NCBI GenBank assembly: GCA_964438995.1
Contig: CAYTMQ010000006.1
Location: 62,001 to 126,000, forward strand
Length of the DNA: 64,000 nt
Direction: 5' to 3'
Origin: JABMMZ01 sp964438995
GTDB lineage: Bacteria; Bacteroidota; Bacteroidia; NS11-12g; UBA955
Shown here piece after piece: positions 8,429 to 18,600 of the stretch. The number at the start of each line of letters is the position of its first letter. The stretch's first letter is position 1. A program made the position numbers and the translations under genes. The notes under the pieces were generated by a model, which made no database searches, had not been told where the DNA came from, and saw only the letters and a list, made by a program, of their open reading frames with translations.

Positions 8429-9967
8429 ATGGTAAACATAGCTCAGGTATTGAAACAACTTGGAATTAAGAAAGTTAACGAAAGTGTATGCACAGGTGTT
8501 AATTGGATAAGTGCTGTAGGTTCTACAAAAAGAGATATCATTTCTCCGACCGATGGTAAAAAAATTGCTTCAATTATTTACGCTTCAACCACCGAATATG
8601 AAGCAGTGATGAAAAGAGCTGGCGATGCATTTAGAATTTGGAGAAATATGCCAGCCCCAAAGCGCGGCGATATCATCAGACAATATGGTGATGTGCTAAG
8701 AGAAAACAAAGATGCACTTGGTGCTCTTGTGAGCTATGAAATGGGCAAAAGTTTGCAAGAAGGAAAAGGCGAAGTTCAAGAGATGATTGATATCTGCGAT
8801 TTTGCTGTTGGTTTGAGTCGTCAGATGTACGGACTAACCATGCACAGCGAAAGACCAAAACATAGAATGTACGAACAATGGCACCCACTTGGCATTATTG
8901 GTATCATTTCGGCATTTAACTTTCCGGTTGCGGTATGGAGTTGGAATGCTATGATTGCTGCGGTTTGCGGTAATGTATCGGTATGGAAACCATCTGAAAA
9001 AACGCCACTGTCTGCAATTGCTTGTATGAACTTAATGAAACATGTTCTAGAAGCCAACAAATTACCAGAAGGCATATTTACATTGATCAACGGAGATGCC
9101 GAGATAGGCAAACAAATAGCCGAAGATAGCAGAATTGCTTTGGTATCTGCTACTGGTAGCACAAGAATGGGTAAGGCAGTCGGAAAAGCTGTTGCAGAAA
9201 GATTTGGTAAATCTCTTCTTGAGTTAGGTGGTAACAATGCCATCATCATCACCGAAAATGCCGATTTGGGCATGGCTTTAAGAGCAGTTGTTTTTGGTGC
9301 TGTCGGAACTGCTGGTCAGAGATGCACCACTACTCGAAGAATCATAGTACACGAAAAAATATACGACGACTTCATGAAGAAGTTGATTAAAGCCTACAAA
9401 CAATTAAAGATTGGCGACCCTCTGGATCAAGCCAATCACGTTGGTCCATTAATCGATTTGCATGCTGTAGAAACATTTAAATCTGCTCTCGAAAAATTGA
9501 AAAAAGAAGGCGGTAAATTGTTGTTTGGTGGTAAAGTATTAAAAGGAGAGGGATATGAGAGCGGATGCTACGTACAACCTGCTATTTGTGAAGCGAGAAA
9601 TGTATATAAGATTGTTCAAGAAGAAACTTTTGCGCCGATTTTATATGTGATGAAATACAGTAAAATTTCTGAAGCAATGGCCATGCAAAACGATGTCAAA
9701 CAAGGATTGAGTTCGGCTATATTCACTAATAACATAAGAGAAGCTGAGTTTTTCTTATCTGCAGAGGGCAGCGACTGCGGTATAGCCAATGTCAATATTG
9801 GAACCAGTGGCGCCGAAATTGGCGGAGCTTTTGGTGGTGAAAAAGAAACTGGCGGTGGAAGAGAAAGTGGCAGCGATAGCTGGAAAGCTTATATGAGACG
9901 CCAAACCAATACCATCAATTATTCTGACACCATGCCTTTGGCACAAGGTATCAAGTTTGATTTTTAA
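8429..9967 (+). CDS. ALDH7-family aldehyde dehydrogenase (alpha-aminoadipic semialdehyde type)
   Basis: The 512-residue protein is an NAD(P)-dependent aldehyde dehydrogenase resembling the ALDH7A1/antiquitin family, which oxidises alpha-aminoadipate semialdehyde in lysine catabolism. Landmarks are Asn164 (AFNFP), Lys187 (WKPSE), the general base Glu265 (LLELGGNNA) and the nucleophile Cys299 (GQRCTT). The long lead before the first Rossmann strand and the C-terminal GGEKETGGGRESGSDSWK block fit ALDH7. It stands alone between divergent and unrelated genes, so the pathway is inferred from the family only. Confidence 0.9.
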   Translation: MVNIAQVLKQLGIKKVNESVCTGVNWISAVGSTKRDIISPTDGKKIASIIYASTTEYEAVMKRAGDAFRIWRNMPAPKRGDIIRQYGDVLRENKDALGALVSYEMGKSLQEGKGEVQEMIDICDFAVGLSRQMYGLTMHSERPKHRMYEQWHPLGIIGIISAFNFPVAVWSWNAMIAAVCGNVSVWKPSEKTPLSAIACMNLMKHVLEANKLPEGIFTLINGDAEIGKQIAEDSRIALVSATGSTRMGKAVGKAVAERFGKSLLELGGNNAIIITENADLGMALRAVVFGAVGTAGQRCTTTRRIIVHEKIYDDFMKKLIKAYKQLKIGDPLDQANHVGPLIDLHAVETFKSALEKLKKEGGKLLFGGKVLKGEGYESGCYVQPAICEARNVYKIVQEETFAPILYVMKYSKISEAMAMQNDVKQGLSSAIFTNNIREAEFFLSAEGSDCGIANVNIGTSGAEIGGAFGGEKETGGGRESGSDSWKAYMRRQTNTINYSDTMPLAQGIKFDF

Positions 9968-10094
9968 TCTAAAAGTTAGGCCTTAAAAGTTTTTTATAGG
10001 GCTTTGTAAGAAAATTGTTCGTCTCGGTAAATCGGGCCCCATATTTTTCAGACCGCTTTGCTAATTTTGAGTTGATTCTAAAATTCAAAAGGCA

Positions 10095-10820
10095 ATGAAC
10101 TTATTAATAGTCGATAGAGATGCTGTGTTTGCTGAACACTTAAGTAATTACTTTTTTGTACATCATAAAATCATTGAGAATATAGAAATTGCAAGCAATG
10201 ACACGGATATAATTGATGTTTTGCAAGAAGTTCTACCCAATTTTTTAATATTAAATTCTAACATCGGCTTAGAAATGGTGCATGAAGTTTTAGAGTGTAT
10301 TCAAATTAACAACATACCATTTGTCATGATCAGCGATGATTCTAATTTTGCTTTGGATGCCTTAAAATACAGAGCCATCGAGTTTATTTTATTGCCTGTG
10401 ATGGCGCTTGAATTGTTTTTTCTCTTAAATCGGGCGCTATTAGACCCACAGTTGAATTTTTCAACTGAGGAAGGAAATCAAAGGGTTTTAAATAGCAATG
10501 CCATTTTGATTTGGGATAAAGATAGAATGTATCCTTATGATTTAACAGACATTGTCAAAATAAAATCAAGGGGTGCTTATTCTTGCTTTTATTTAAAGGA
10601 TGATAAAATCATAGTGAGTGCCAAAAATTTAGGTGTATATGAAGACATGTTGAAAGGCACCAGATTTATACGAATACATCGTTCTTGTATCATCAATCCA
10701 GAATGCATCAAATTTTATAATCCTGGAATCAATGCCTTTGTGACTCTTAGTGATAGTAAAATTGAGTATGTCTCGAAACGCCGAAAGAAAGAGCTTTTAA
10801 AATATTTTAATTTGACTTAA
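10095..10820 (+). CDS. LytTR response regulator with degenerate receiver
   Basis: The 241-residue protein has an N-terminal receiver-like domain (about 1-115) and a C-terminal LytTR DNA-binding domain (about 135-240; ending in RFIRIHRSCIINPECI and VSKRRKKELLKYF). In the receiver the phospho-acceptor position is Asn54 (FLILNSNIG) instead of Asp, and the strand-5 Lys-Pro is Leu-Pro (FILLPV), while early acidic residues Asp7 and Asp9 remain. It therefore probably cannot be controlled by normal phosphotransfer. No histidine kinase is adjacent. Its 3' end overlaps the convergent methyltransferase gene by 4 bp. Confidence 0.85.
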   Translation: MNLLIVDRDAVFAEHLSNYFFVHHKIIENIEIASNDTDIIDVLQEVLPNFLILNSNIGLEMVHEVLECIQINNIPFVMISDDSNFALDALKYRAIEFILLPVMALELFFLLNRALLDPQLNFSTEEGNQRVLNSNAILIWDKDRMYPYDLTDIVKIKSRGAYSCFYLKDDKIIVSAKNLGVYEDMLKGTRFIRIHRSCIINPECIKFYNPGINAFVTLSDSKIEYVSKRRKKELLKYFNLT

Positions 10821-11548
10821 AAAATATTTAATCCTTTGCCATCGTGTTTGCACAAAACTGTATAAGCACTTGGTTTTACCTTTCTATATGGCGTAAGGTT
10901 GATGATGAAGTTTTTTAAGATTTGAACCGCAATTTTTAGAGGCTTGCCTTTGTATGCAAAACGGATTTGATCGTTGGTGATGAATACGAATTCTTCTTTA
11001 ATGACTTCAAATCCTTCGCTTTTAATGAGAAATTTGAAAAGAGCTGGACTGAAAATATTGATGTGTCCATAGTCGAGGTAATGTTTGAGTTTTTTGTCTA
11101 CAAAAAAACTGAAATCTATTGGGACTTCGAAAAATTGGTATTCAGAAACACGTGCAATTTCTCTTAACAACAAACGTGGATGTTCAACGTGTTCGAGCAC
11201 ATGGCTGCACATTGCCAAATCAAAAGTTTTGTTGTCGTAAGGAATGTTATAGCCATCAAATTTCTTTACTTCTTTGAGCGAACCCATCATACGGGCTTTG
11301 ATTTTTTCTATTCCAGAATCTGAAATTTCAAGGCTGCTGATGTTATCAGAAAATTTTGCTTTGTCTAGGAATGAAAGTACAGCGCCATCACCAGAGCCAA
11401 TGTCTACAACAGATTTAGCATTCAAAGATTGACACAAACGCTCAATGTTGCCAGCCTTCTGTTTGCCGCCCATGTTGCGCCATTGTGCATCGCTGTTCTT
11501 GTATTGATTGTCGTATGTGCTCTGTACGTTTTCCGAAACATCCTTCAT
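10817..11548 (-). CDS. SAM-dependent methyltransferase
   Basis: The 243-residue protein has the class I methyltransferase motif VVDIGSGDGAV (about 47-57), an acidic post-II segment and motif LAMCSHVLEHVEHP typical of Methyltransf_11 proteins. The C-terminal third (FFVDKKLKHYLDYGHINIFSP) resembles methyltransferases of glycan or lipid gene clusters. It should be cytosolic; the substrate is unknown. It is a single gene facing the LytTR regulator, with its own TAACTTTG-type element just upstream. Confidence 0.85.
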   Translation of the reverse strand: MKDVSENVQSTYDNQYKNSDAQWRNMGGKQKAGNIERLCQSLNAKSVVDIGSGDGAVLSFLDKAKFSDNISSLEISDSGIEKIKARMMGSLKEVKKFDGYNIPYDNKTFDLAMCSHVLEHVEHPRLLLREIARVSEYQFFEVPIDFSFFVDKKLKHYLDYGHINIFSPALFKFLIKSEGFEVIKEEFVFITNDQIRFAYKGKPLKIAVQILKNFIINLTPYRKVKPSAYTVLCKHDGKGLNIF

Positions 11549-11552
11549 GAAG

Positions 11553-11560
11553 GCAAAGTT
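11553..11560 (-). promoter_or_regulatory. Minus-7 element for the methyltransferase
   Basis: The minus strand reads TAACTTTG (TAnnTTTG), 4 nt before the ATG at 11548, again implying a very short or absent 5' leader. Confidence 0.5.
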
Positions 11561-11606
11561 AAGGATATACTCTGATTTTTCAGAATGTGAAAGTTGAAGC
11601 TATATT

Positions 11607-12368
11607 TTAATAGTACACATAGTATTTACCATTGCTGTCTACACCCATTTTAGGAGGGTTTCTCATCACCTCAAAAAAGTTGTAACCAGCTTGCAAATTC
11701 TTCCAGAAATCCTGCTTTTTAGGGTCGAAATTGTAATACGACTTGAGATACGCCCAATTGCCGGCATTCATTCGGCAAGGATAGATGTGAATTGGTATGT
11801 AGTAATTGGTGTCTTTGTTGTTTTGAGCTTGGATATTGCACCAATACAATTCTTTGATGATGTCATCGCTCATAGGCAAACAACCAATGGTTAAGCTGTC
11901 ACCATGAACAAATATCTGTCCTCCATAATTCCCTTTACTGCCTAAAATGCTATCGCTTTTGTTTGGATACGATACTTTATAAGACAAATAAAAATTGCTG
12001 TATGGGTTGTATTGGTTGATGTGGTAGTAGCCCTCTGGAACTTGGTAGTCGCCTTCCATTCTCTTTGGTCCTAAAGTACCAGACATGTTTACGATGCTAT
12101 AAGTTTTTACCAGTTTGTATCTGTGATGAGAAGAGTCGGCTGCCCACAATTCCATTTGTTTTTCTTTTTTAAACACTCTCCAATACACAAACTTTGGGGG
12201 ATATTGCAGTTGTTGTTTTTGGAAAGCGGTGCGCAAGGTTTCATCGCTACTTAATCGTGCATTCCAAACACGTTGATTGCCGAGTTGTTTCTCTGTCAAT
12301 ACCTGTGGTTGTGCAACAGATACCAAGCTGCTAAATACTAAAACTAAAACAGAAAAAAGACGAATCAT
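11607..12368 (-). CDS. Exported L,D-transpeptidase-like (YafK-type) protein
   Basis: The 253-residue protein has a signal peptide (MIRLFSVLVLVFSSLVSVAQ) and a YkuD-like catalytic core whose signature is His155 (IFVHGDSL) followed by Gly-Cys163-Leu (IGCLPMSD). In this family the cysteine cross-links or cleaves meso-diaminopimelate links, for example anchoring or releasing murein-bound proteins (YafK/DpaA). It therefore acts on peptidoglycan in the periplasm. It lies 14 bp behind pyruvate kinase on the same strand and may share its transcript, without an obvious functional link. Confidence 0.85.
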   Translation of the reverse strand: MIRLFSVLVLVFSSLVSVAQPQVLTEKQLGNQRVWNARLSSDETLRTAFQKQQLQYPPKFVYWRVFKKEKQMELWAADSSHHRYKLVKTYSIVNMSGTLGPKRMEGDYQVPEGYYHINQYNPYSNFYLSYKVSYPNKSDSILGSKGNYGGQIFVHGDSLTIGCLPMSDDIIKELYWCNIQAQNNKDTNYYIPIHIYPCRMNAGNWAYLKSYYNFDPKKQDFWKNLQAGYNFFEVMRNPPKMGVDSNGKYYVYY

Positions 12369-12382
12369 GTATCTCTATAACG

Positions 12383-13816
12383 CTATTCTACTATAGATAT
12401 TTTAATGCTATTGGCCATAGATTTTTTCAAAATTGGCATACTAGCAGTATGGATAACAATATCGCCAAATTCTACCAATTCGTTTGCTTTCAAAACATCT
12501 ATAACATCAGTAAAGGTTTGGTCGGTGCTGACATATTCATCATAGTAAAAACCTCTTACACCCCACACCAAACTCATTGCTTTTAGCAAAGGTTTGTTGT
12601 TGGTGAAAATATAGATATCAGCCATAGGTCTGTATGATGAGATTTCCATAGCAGAGTATCCAGAGCGGGTCATGCCGACAATAGATTTGGCTTTTAAATG
12701 GTCGCTCATTCTAACGGCAGTGAAACAAATTTCATCGGAGATAAAGGTGTCAGAAGAAGATGTAGGCTTATTGCCTTTAAAGTATACCCTTTTATCTTTT
12801 TCGACGTCTCTAACAATTTTTTCCATAGTTTCAACTACTTTAATTGGAAACGCGCCAACACTAGTTTCGGCACTCAGCATCACGGCATCAGCACCATCTA
12901 TTACGGCATTTGCTACGTCGCTTACTTCTGCTCTTGTAGGAGTAGGATTGACAATCATTGATTCCATCATTTGAGTTGCAACTATCACAGGTTTTGCATG
13001 GTTGATACACTTTTCGATGATGTTTTTTTGAATCAAAGGCAAATCTTGCAATGGCATTTCTACACCTAAGTCGCCACGCGCTACCATTACAGCGTCTGTT
13101 ACTTGTATGATGGCGTCTATGTTTTTAACAGCTTCTGGTTTTTCAATTTTTGCTACTACTTTAGCAGTTTTACCAGCAGCTTTTATGCGGTTTTTTAAAT
13201 CAATTACATCTTCAGCTTTTCTAACGAAAGACAAGCCTATCCATTCGATATCGTTTTCTAAACCAAAGGCTAAATCACTGATGTCTTTATCGGTTAAACT
13301 AGGGAAAGAAACATCAGTATGAGGTAGGTTAAAGCCTTTTTTAGATTTGATAATGCCTCCAGTGATTACAGAAGCTTCTACGTCGGTTTGATTGATGATT
13401 TTTTCAATTTTTACTTCAATTTTACCATCGTCAATTAAAATCAATTCACCTGGTTTTACATCTGTAGCAAGGTTGTTGTAACGGATGCATAAAATTTCGG
13501 CATTGCCAATAAGTTCTCTGTTGGTGAGGATGATTTTTTGGCCATTGAAAATTTCAACACCATCGTTTTCAACCAAGCCTAGTCTGAGTTTCGGGCCTTG
13601 TAAATCTTGTAAAATACACACATCAGAATTTAGCTCTTCGTTTATGGCTCTGATGTTTTTTATCACTTTCAAATGGTCTTCGTAGGTGCCATGAGAAGAA
13701 TTGATACGGCATACATCAACGCCTGCGAGGATAATGCTTTTTAGCATTTCATAAGAGGATGTTGCTGGTCCTATGGTGGCTACGATTTTAGTTTTATTAA
13801 ATTTGGATTTATACAT
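12383..13816 (-). CDS. pyk: Pyruvate kinase
   Basis: The 477-residue glycolytic enzyme converts phosphoenolpyruvate and ADP to pyruvate and ATP. Visible motifs are KIVATIGPATSS, the RINSSHG loop, GLSFVRKAEDV, the catalytic lysine block VAKIEKPEAV and the Mg/K site MVARGDLGVEMP. The C-terminal domain (about 350-477) is the allosteric domain. Its start overlaps the end of the IPExxxVDY-like gene by 8 bp. That pairing is a recurring arrangement in Bacteroidota, supporting both calls. Confidence 0.96.
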   Translation of the reverse strand: MYKSKFNKTKIVATIGPATSSYEMLKSIILAGVDVCRINSSHGTYEDHLKVIKNIRAINEELNSDVCILQDLQGPKLRLGLVENDGVEIFNGQKIILTNRELIGNAEILCIRYNNLATDVKPGELILIDDGKIEVKIEKIINQTDVEASVITGGIIKSKKGFNLPHTDVSFPSLTDKDISDLAFGLENDIEWIGLSFVRKAEDVIDLKNRIKAAGKTAKVVAKIEKPEAVKNIDAIIQVTDAVMVARGDLGVEMPLQDLPLIQKNIIEKCINHAKPVIVATQMMESMIVNPTPTRAEVSDVANAVIDGADAVMLSAETSVGAFPIKVVETMEKIVRDVEKDKRVYFKGNKPTSSSDTFISDEICFTAVRMSDHLKAKSIVGMTRSGYSAMEISSYRPMADIYIFTNNKPLLKAMSLVWGVRGFYYDEYVSTDQTFTDVIDVLKANELVEFGDIVIHTASMPILKKSMANSIKISIVE

Positions 13817-14273
13817 GAGTCAGATCTTCTATAAATTGTCTTGTTTGAATTAAGTTGTTAAAAAATGAGTCTTTGCTTTTTACGACATCAAAACCAAATT
13901 GGTGAATGAATTCAATTTTGGTGTTTAGCTTGATGGATTCGACAGCGCGCTCGAAATACTTGTAAATATCATCACCATTGCATATCAATAACGCATCGAA
14001 CATCGGTTTGGTTTGTAAAAAATACAATTCAGTGCCTTTGTTGTTGATGAGATGCCAGTTTAATTCGACATCTTCAAAAGTGTCAAAAAAATGGTGGTGG
14101 AAACTTCTAGTATCGGAATTCGATTCTAATTGCTTGCTCCATGGCAAACTATAGGCAAAATCCATACTAAAGCTTTGATTAATATGCCAAGCCAGCTGGT
14201 AAATGGGGAGATTTGTTCTTATACCAGCAATTTTGGGCGGGATAATGCTACTATTGATATCTTTGAAGCTCAA
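13809..14273 (-). CDS. IPExxxVDY-like family protein upstream of pyruvate kinase
   Basis: The 154-residue protein (LPIYQLAWHINQSFSMDFAY near the N-terminus, FLQTKPMFDALLI in the middle) looks like the Bacteroidota family that precedes pyk and is named after an IPExxxVDY motif. Here the motif region reads TKPMFDALL, so it is degenerate. No catalytic function is known for the family. It has no signal peptide or membrane segment. A TATCTTTG element lies 11 nt upstream, so it probably heads the pyk transcript. Confidence 0.65.
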   Translation of the reverse strand: MSFKDINSSIIPPKIAGIRTNLPIYQLAWHINQSFSMDFAYSLPWSKQLESNSDTRSFHHHFFDTFEDVELNWHLINNKGTELYFLQTKPMFDALLICNGDDIYKYFERAVESIKLNTKIEFIHQFGFDVVKSKDSFFNNLIQTRQFIEDLTHV

Positions 14274-14284
14274 TTTTGTTGTCG

Positions 14285-14292
14285 CAAAGATA
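14285..14292 (-). promoter_or_regulatory. Minus-7 element for the pyk operon
   Basis: The minus strand reads TATCTTTG (TAnnTTTG), 11 nt before the ATG at 14273. It would drive the small protein, pyk and possibly the L,D-transpeptidase-like gene. Confidence 0.5.
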
Positions 14293-14365
14293 CTATTAGA
14301 ATGTTAATTATTTTACCTTGATTTTGAGTCGCGAATTAATTTTAAATTAATTGTTTAGCTTCAAA

Positions 14366-15442
14366 TCAAATTGCCAATACTCTCTCAGTAGCTTTCAGTA
14401 CTTTGTCTACTGGTAGGTCTTTCATACAGCTTTCACCCAGTTTGCATTTGCCTCTATAAAAGCATTCGCAAGTTTTATCTGGCATAACAATTTCGCCTTT
14501 ACCAAATAAATCGAACTCATGTGGATTAAAGATGTTGTTCATCAAAACGATTTTTTTGTGCAATCCAAGTGTTAAGTGCATGCCCATTGTAACTTGTGTA
14601 ACCACTAAGTCGCATTGGTCAATTAAATTGATAAATTGTGGCAAAGGAAAATAGCCAAGATATTTGGCACCACTTAACTGAGCTATTTCTTTGTTGCGCG
14701 CATCTTCTTGCTCGCCTCCAAGTAAAATTACCTCATGTCCTTTGCTTAAAAGTGTCTTTGCTAGCTCAGCAAAATAACCTAAAGGCCACAATCTGGTGGT
14801 CCATCTGTCGCCACAACCGGTATTTAATCCAATGATTTTTTTGCTTCTATCTAATTGATTCCACTGGTAACCTTTGTCAGCGTGATTGTCTAACTGATAC
14901 AATTCGCCATTGTATTTCAAATTACACATAGCAAAAATCTCTTGACAATAGTTGAGTGTATTTGCTTGACTCACATCGTCGAATAAACCAGTATTGTATT
15001 TATGGTTGGCCAGTTCGTTGACAGGTTGAGAAATGTTGTCTTTTAAAACATAGCCATATTTTTCTTTTGCTTTGACGGTCAATAAGAGGGCCGAAGCTTC
15101 TTTTTCTTTGTCTAAATTGATGGCGATATCAAATTCAGCATGCTGTAAATACAGAGCTGAAGCATAATCAAATTTTAAAATTTCGTCTATTTTACCACTA
15201 GGCAAAATGGCTGGCGTATGTGTCAGCCATGTGATTTTGCAATTTGGATAAAGCGATTTATAAGTACTTATAAGAGGTGTTGTTCTGATAACATCGCCAA
15301 TAGCACCTAGTTTTATAATCAATATTCTTTTGCTGATTTTGGTATAAGCAGGGCAATCCTTACAGTGGTAACCATTTTCTTTGTGAGGTAAGCATGGCAC
15401 ATCTCCTTTTAAAAACAAGCAATCTGAGTGATAAAATTCCAT
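14366..15442 (-). CDS. Glycosyltransferase family 9 (heptosyltransferase-like)
   Basis: The 358-residue protein has the GT9 N-terminal motif ILIIKLGAIGDVI and the C-terminal GLNTGCGDRWTTRLWP and LIDQCDLVVTQVTMGMHL nucleotide-sugar site, as in ADP-heptose:LPS transferases. It should act at the cytoplasmic face of the inner membrane on lipid A core. Unusual features are a four-cysteine N-terminal extension (Cys8, 17, 27, 30) before the first strand and another Cys-rich stretch (CECFYRGKCKLGESC) near the C-terminus. Together these could bind a metal. It is a single gene, divergent from the giant T9SS gene. Confidence 0.87.
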   Translation of the reverse strand: MEFYHSDCLFLKGDVPCLPHKENGYHCKDCPAYTKISKRILIIKLGAIGDVIRTTPLISTYKSLYPNCKITWLTHTPAILPSGKIDEILKFDYASALYLQHAEFDIAINLDKEKEASALLLTVKAKEKYGYVLKDNISQPVNELANHKYNTGLFDDVSQANTLNYCQEIFAMCNLKYNGELYQLDNHADKGYQWNQLDRSKKIIGLNTGCGDRWTTRLWPLGYFAELAKTLLSKGHEVILLGGEQEDARNKEIAQLSGAKYLGYFPLPQFINLIDQCDLVVTQVTMGMHLTLGLHKKIVLMNNIFNPHEFDLFGKGEIVMPDKTCECFYRGKCKLGESCMKDLPVDKVLKATERVLAI

Positions 15443-15619
15443 ATCAATGAGTCTGCAAAATAAGAATATTTGGCACTAAATAAAAAATTTTTGGTTTTAT
15501 GGCACGAAAATGGCTGAAAAAAGAGTTAAATGTGTAACCTTTTATCAAAAATATCGTCTAATAGGTAAAGTAGGGTGAAAGGATTGAGAAATTTATTGTA
15601 TATTTGGATAGAAATCGTG

Positions 15620-18600
15620 ATGAAGAGATTCATTCATATTGTTGTTTTTGTAGTATCATTTTTTGTTGTGGGTCAATTAAATGCAACCCACATGGTTGGC
15701 GGTTACATCAGCTACAAGTACGTAGGTCAAGGAGCCGCTGGGGTTAGATACCTCATCACCATTACATCTTATCGCGATTGCAAACCTTCTTCTATAGATT
15801 TTCCTGATAATATTTCACTTTGTGTCTATGGCAAGAACGATTTAAAACTTGCAGCCTCATATACAGTTACAATCTCTTCAAGATCAAAAGTTCAACCTGT
15901 TGGCAGGACAGATTGCCCTGAAGCCACTCAAGTTTGCTTGGAAAGGGGTATCTATCAGCAATTGATTACAGTACCAATAAGTTCAGTGGGTTATTATGTA
16001 AAATGGGAGATTTGTTGTAGAAATGAGCAAGTCAATTTGAGAAACGACCAAAGTGGACAACCTTTTATTGGTCAAACCTATCAAACCATTATTCCACCAA
16101 CAGCTTTGGTCAATAGTTCTCCTACATTTAAAGATGTTCCGGTACCTTTTATGTGTATCAATGACACTGTTGAGTTGAGTAATTATGCTGTAGATCCAGA
16201 CGGTGACCAGCTGGTATACAAACTTGCAACACCTTGGTATGGTGCTGATATTAATAACAATTATCCTGGTTGCAAACCATTCTATACCCCTCCACAACCA
16301 ATTGAAATTGGGGATTATAACACTGATTATAGCGGGAATTTCCCTTTTGGTCCTAATGGGTTGTCATTAATCAATTCTAGTACTGGTGTTACCACATTCA
16401 AAGCTTCTCAAGTTGGAAATTATGCCGTTGCTATTGACTTAGAAGAATATAGAAACGGTATTTTATTGAGTGTAACACGTCTAGATTTGCAGGTGTTGGT
16501 TATCAATTGCACACCCAATAACAAACCAACCATTGCAACAACTAAAAATATTTATACAGTATTTGAAGGCGATAAATTGTGTTTCGATGTTACATCAAAT
16601 GACAAAGATAACCATAACATAACGCTTTCTGGTTCTGGTGATGTTATCAGTGGTACCAACGGTTTTAAAGGCAATACGGCTACATTTACAACAGCATTTG
16701 CAAAAGGAACAGTTGTGTCTCAGTTCTGTTGGCAAACAGATTGCTCTCAAGGTGACAAAACAAAATTGCAGTTCTTTACAGCAAAAGCAGTTGACGATGG
16801 TTGCCCTTCCAAATTCACATTAAAAGATTATTATATAAGAGTTCTGCCTTTTATCGCTAAGTCAACCATTGCTGGTCCTAACAATGTGTGTCAAGGTAGC
16901 AAAGGGGTAGCATATACTGTATCTACTGCCGTTGATACTGCTCCTAATTTGACTGGTCACACCATCGACGTTCAAATTACAAATGGTACTTTAGTCAGTA
17001 AAACAAATACAAGTATCGTCGTTAATTGGGATAAGAGCGCAGGTCCGGGTTTGATAAGGGTAATACCTTTTTCAAGATTTGGATGTTCTGGTGATACTAC
17101 AGTCTATACCGTTACATTTATCAATTCGCCACCTACGCCAATCTTGCCTTCAATAGACACTGTTTGTGAGAATACATCAAAAACTTATAATGTTCAAGTA
17201 TTGCCTAACATGACTTACCAATGGTGGGTATCAAATGGCAGTATAATAGGTTCTTCAACTTCTTCAAGCATCAATATTGTATGGGCCAGTCCAGGAAAAG
17301 CTTCAGCCAAAGTGGTTCAAATGAATGCCAATGGCTGTCCTAGCGATACAGCTACATTAAATGTTTGGGTGTCTAAACCTAATACACCTCCAATTGTAGG
17401 AAGAACAACTGTTTGTCCAAATGCACAAGGAGTCGACTATTCTGTGACTACAAATGATATTGGTTCTTCTTTCTTTTGGATAGTCAATGGTGGGACAATT
17501 GTAGGAAGCAATTCTGGTAATTCAATCAAAGTAGATTGGGGCAATGAGGGCAATGGATTTGTTAAGGTCATAGAAGTCAATAAATTTGGTTGCAAAGGCG
17601 ATACTGTTGCACTACCTATTAGTAAAACATACAATTTAATAGCCGATCAGATTCAAGGTGATACCGACATATGCGAATTGAGCACCAATCAAGTGTTTAG
17701 AGTACTTTTTGCACCTAGTACAACTTATTCATGGTCGATAACTGGAGGAACAATTACTTCAGGTCTAGGAACCAATGTGATAACTGTAGATTGGGGACTT
17801 AGTTCAACAGGCAGTTTAAGTGTGTATGAAACAAGCTTTGATGCTGTTAACAACAGACAATGTATAAGCAATGTAACAACAAGGATTGTCAATATCAGAC
17901 CTTACCCAACTGCCAATGCCATCAATGGCAATAATGAAGTTTGTCAATCTGCTAATTCAGGAAATTATAGTGTAAATGGCATGGCCAATTCAACTTATGT
18001 TTGGTCCATCAACGGTGATACATCTAAAATTTCTGGTCAAGGTTCTAACTCAATCAATATTAAATACGACAAAGAAGGAACCTTCAATATTGTTGCCGTA
18101 GAAACAAGTGAATTTGGTTGTACTGGACCAACCATTACGTTTACGTTAATAGTTCATCCACGACCTAGAACCAGCGCCATTTCAGGTGATACGGTATTTT
18201 GTTCTCCAAATTTACTGAATTATAATTATTCGGTTCAAGGATTTGCTAGCTCTACTTTTGAATGGATGATCAATGGAGGAACGCAAGTGATTCCAAGTAT
18301 CAGTAATTCTGTAGCCATCAATTGGAACGGTCAGCAGAACAATACTATTCAAGTTCAAGAAACATCAGATTTTGGTTGCAAAGGCGATACCATCAAGCTC
18401 AACGTTTATTATGATAATCCGAGTTTGTTTTTAAATTATATAACTGTAAGTCCGCCACCTAATGGAGACAATCAAATGGATGTGTATTGGAAGTTGATCA
18501 ATGCGCCGAGATACAACAACCAATTGTTTATCGAACGACGTAAAACTGGTACATCTGATGTGTTTATTACAGTAGGAACAGTGAATGGTTCTACAGTTCA

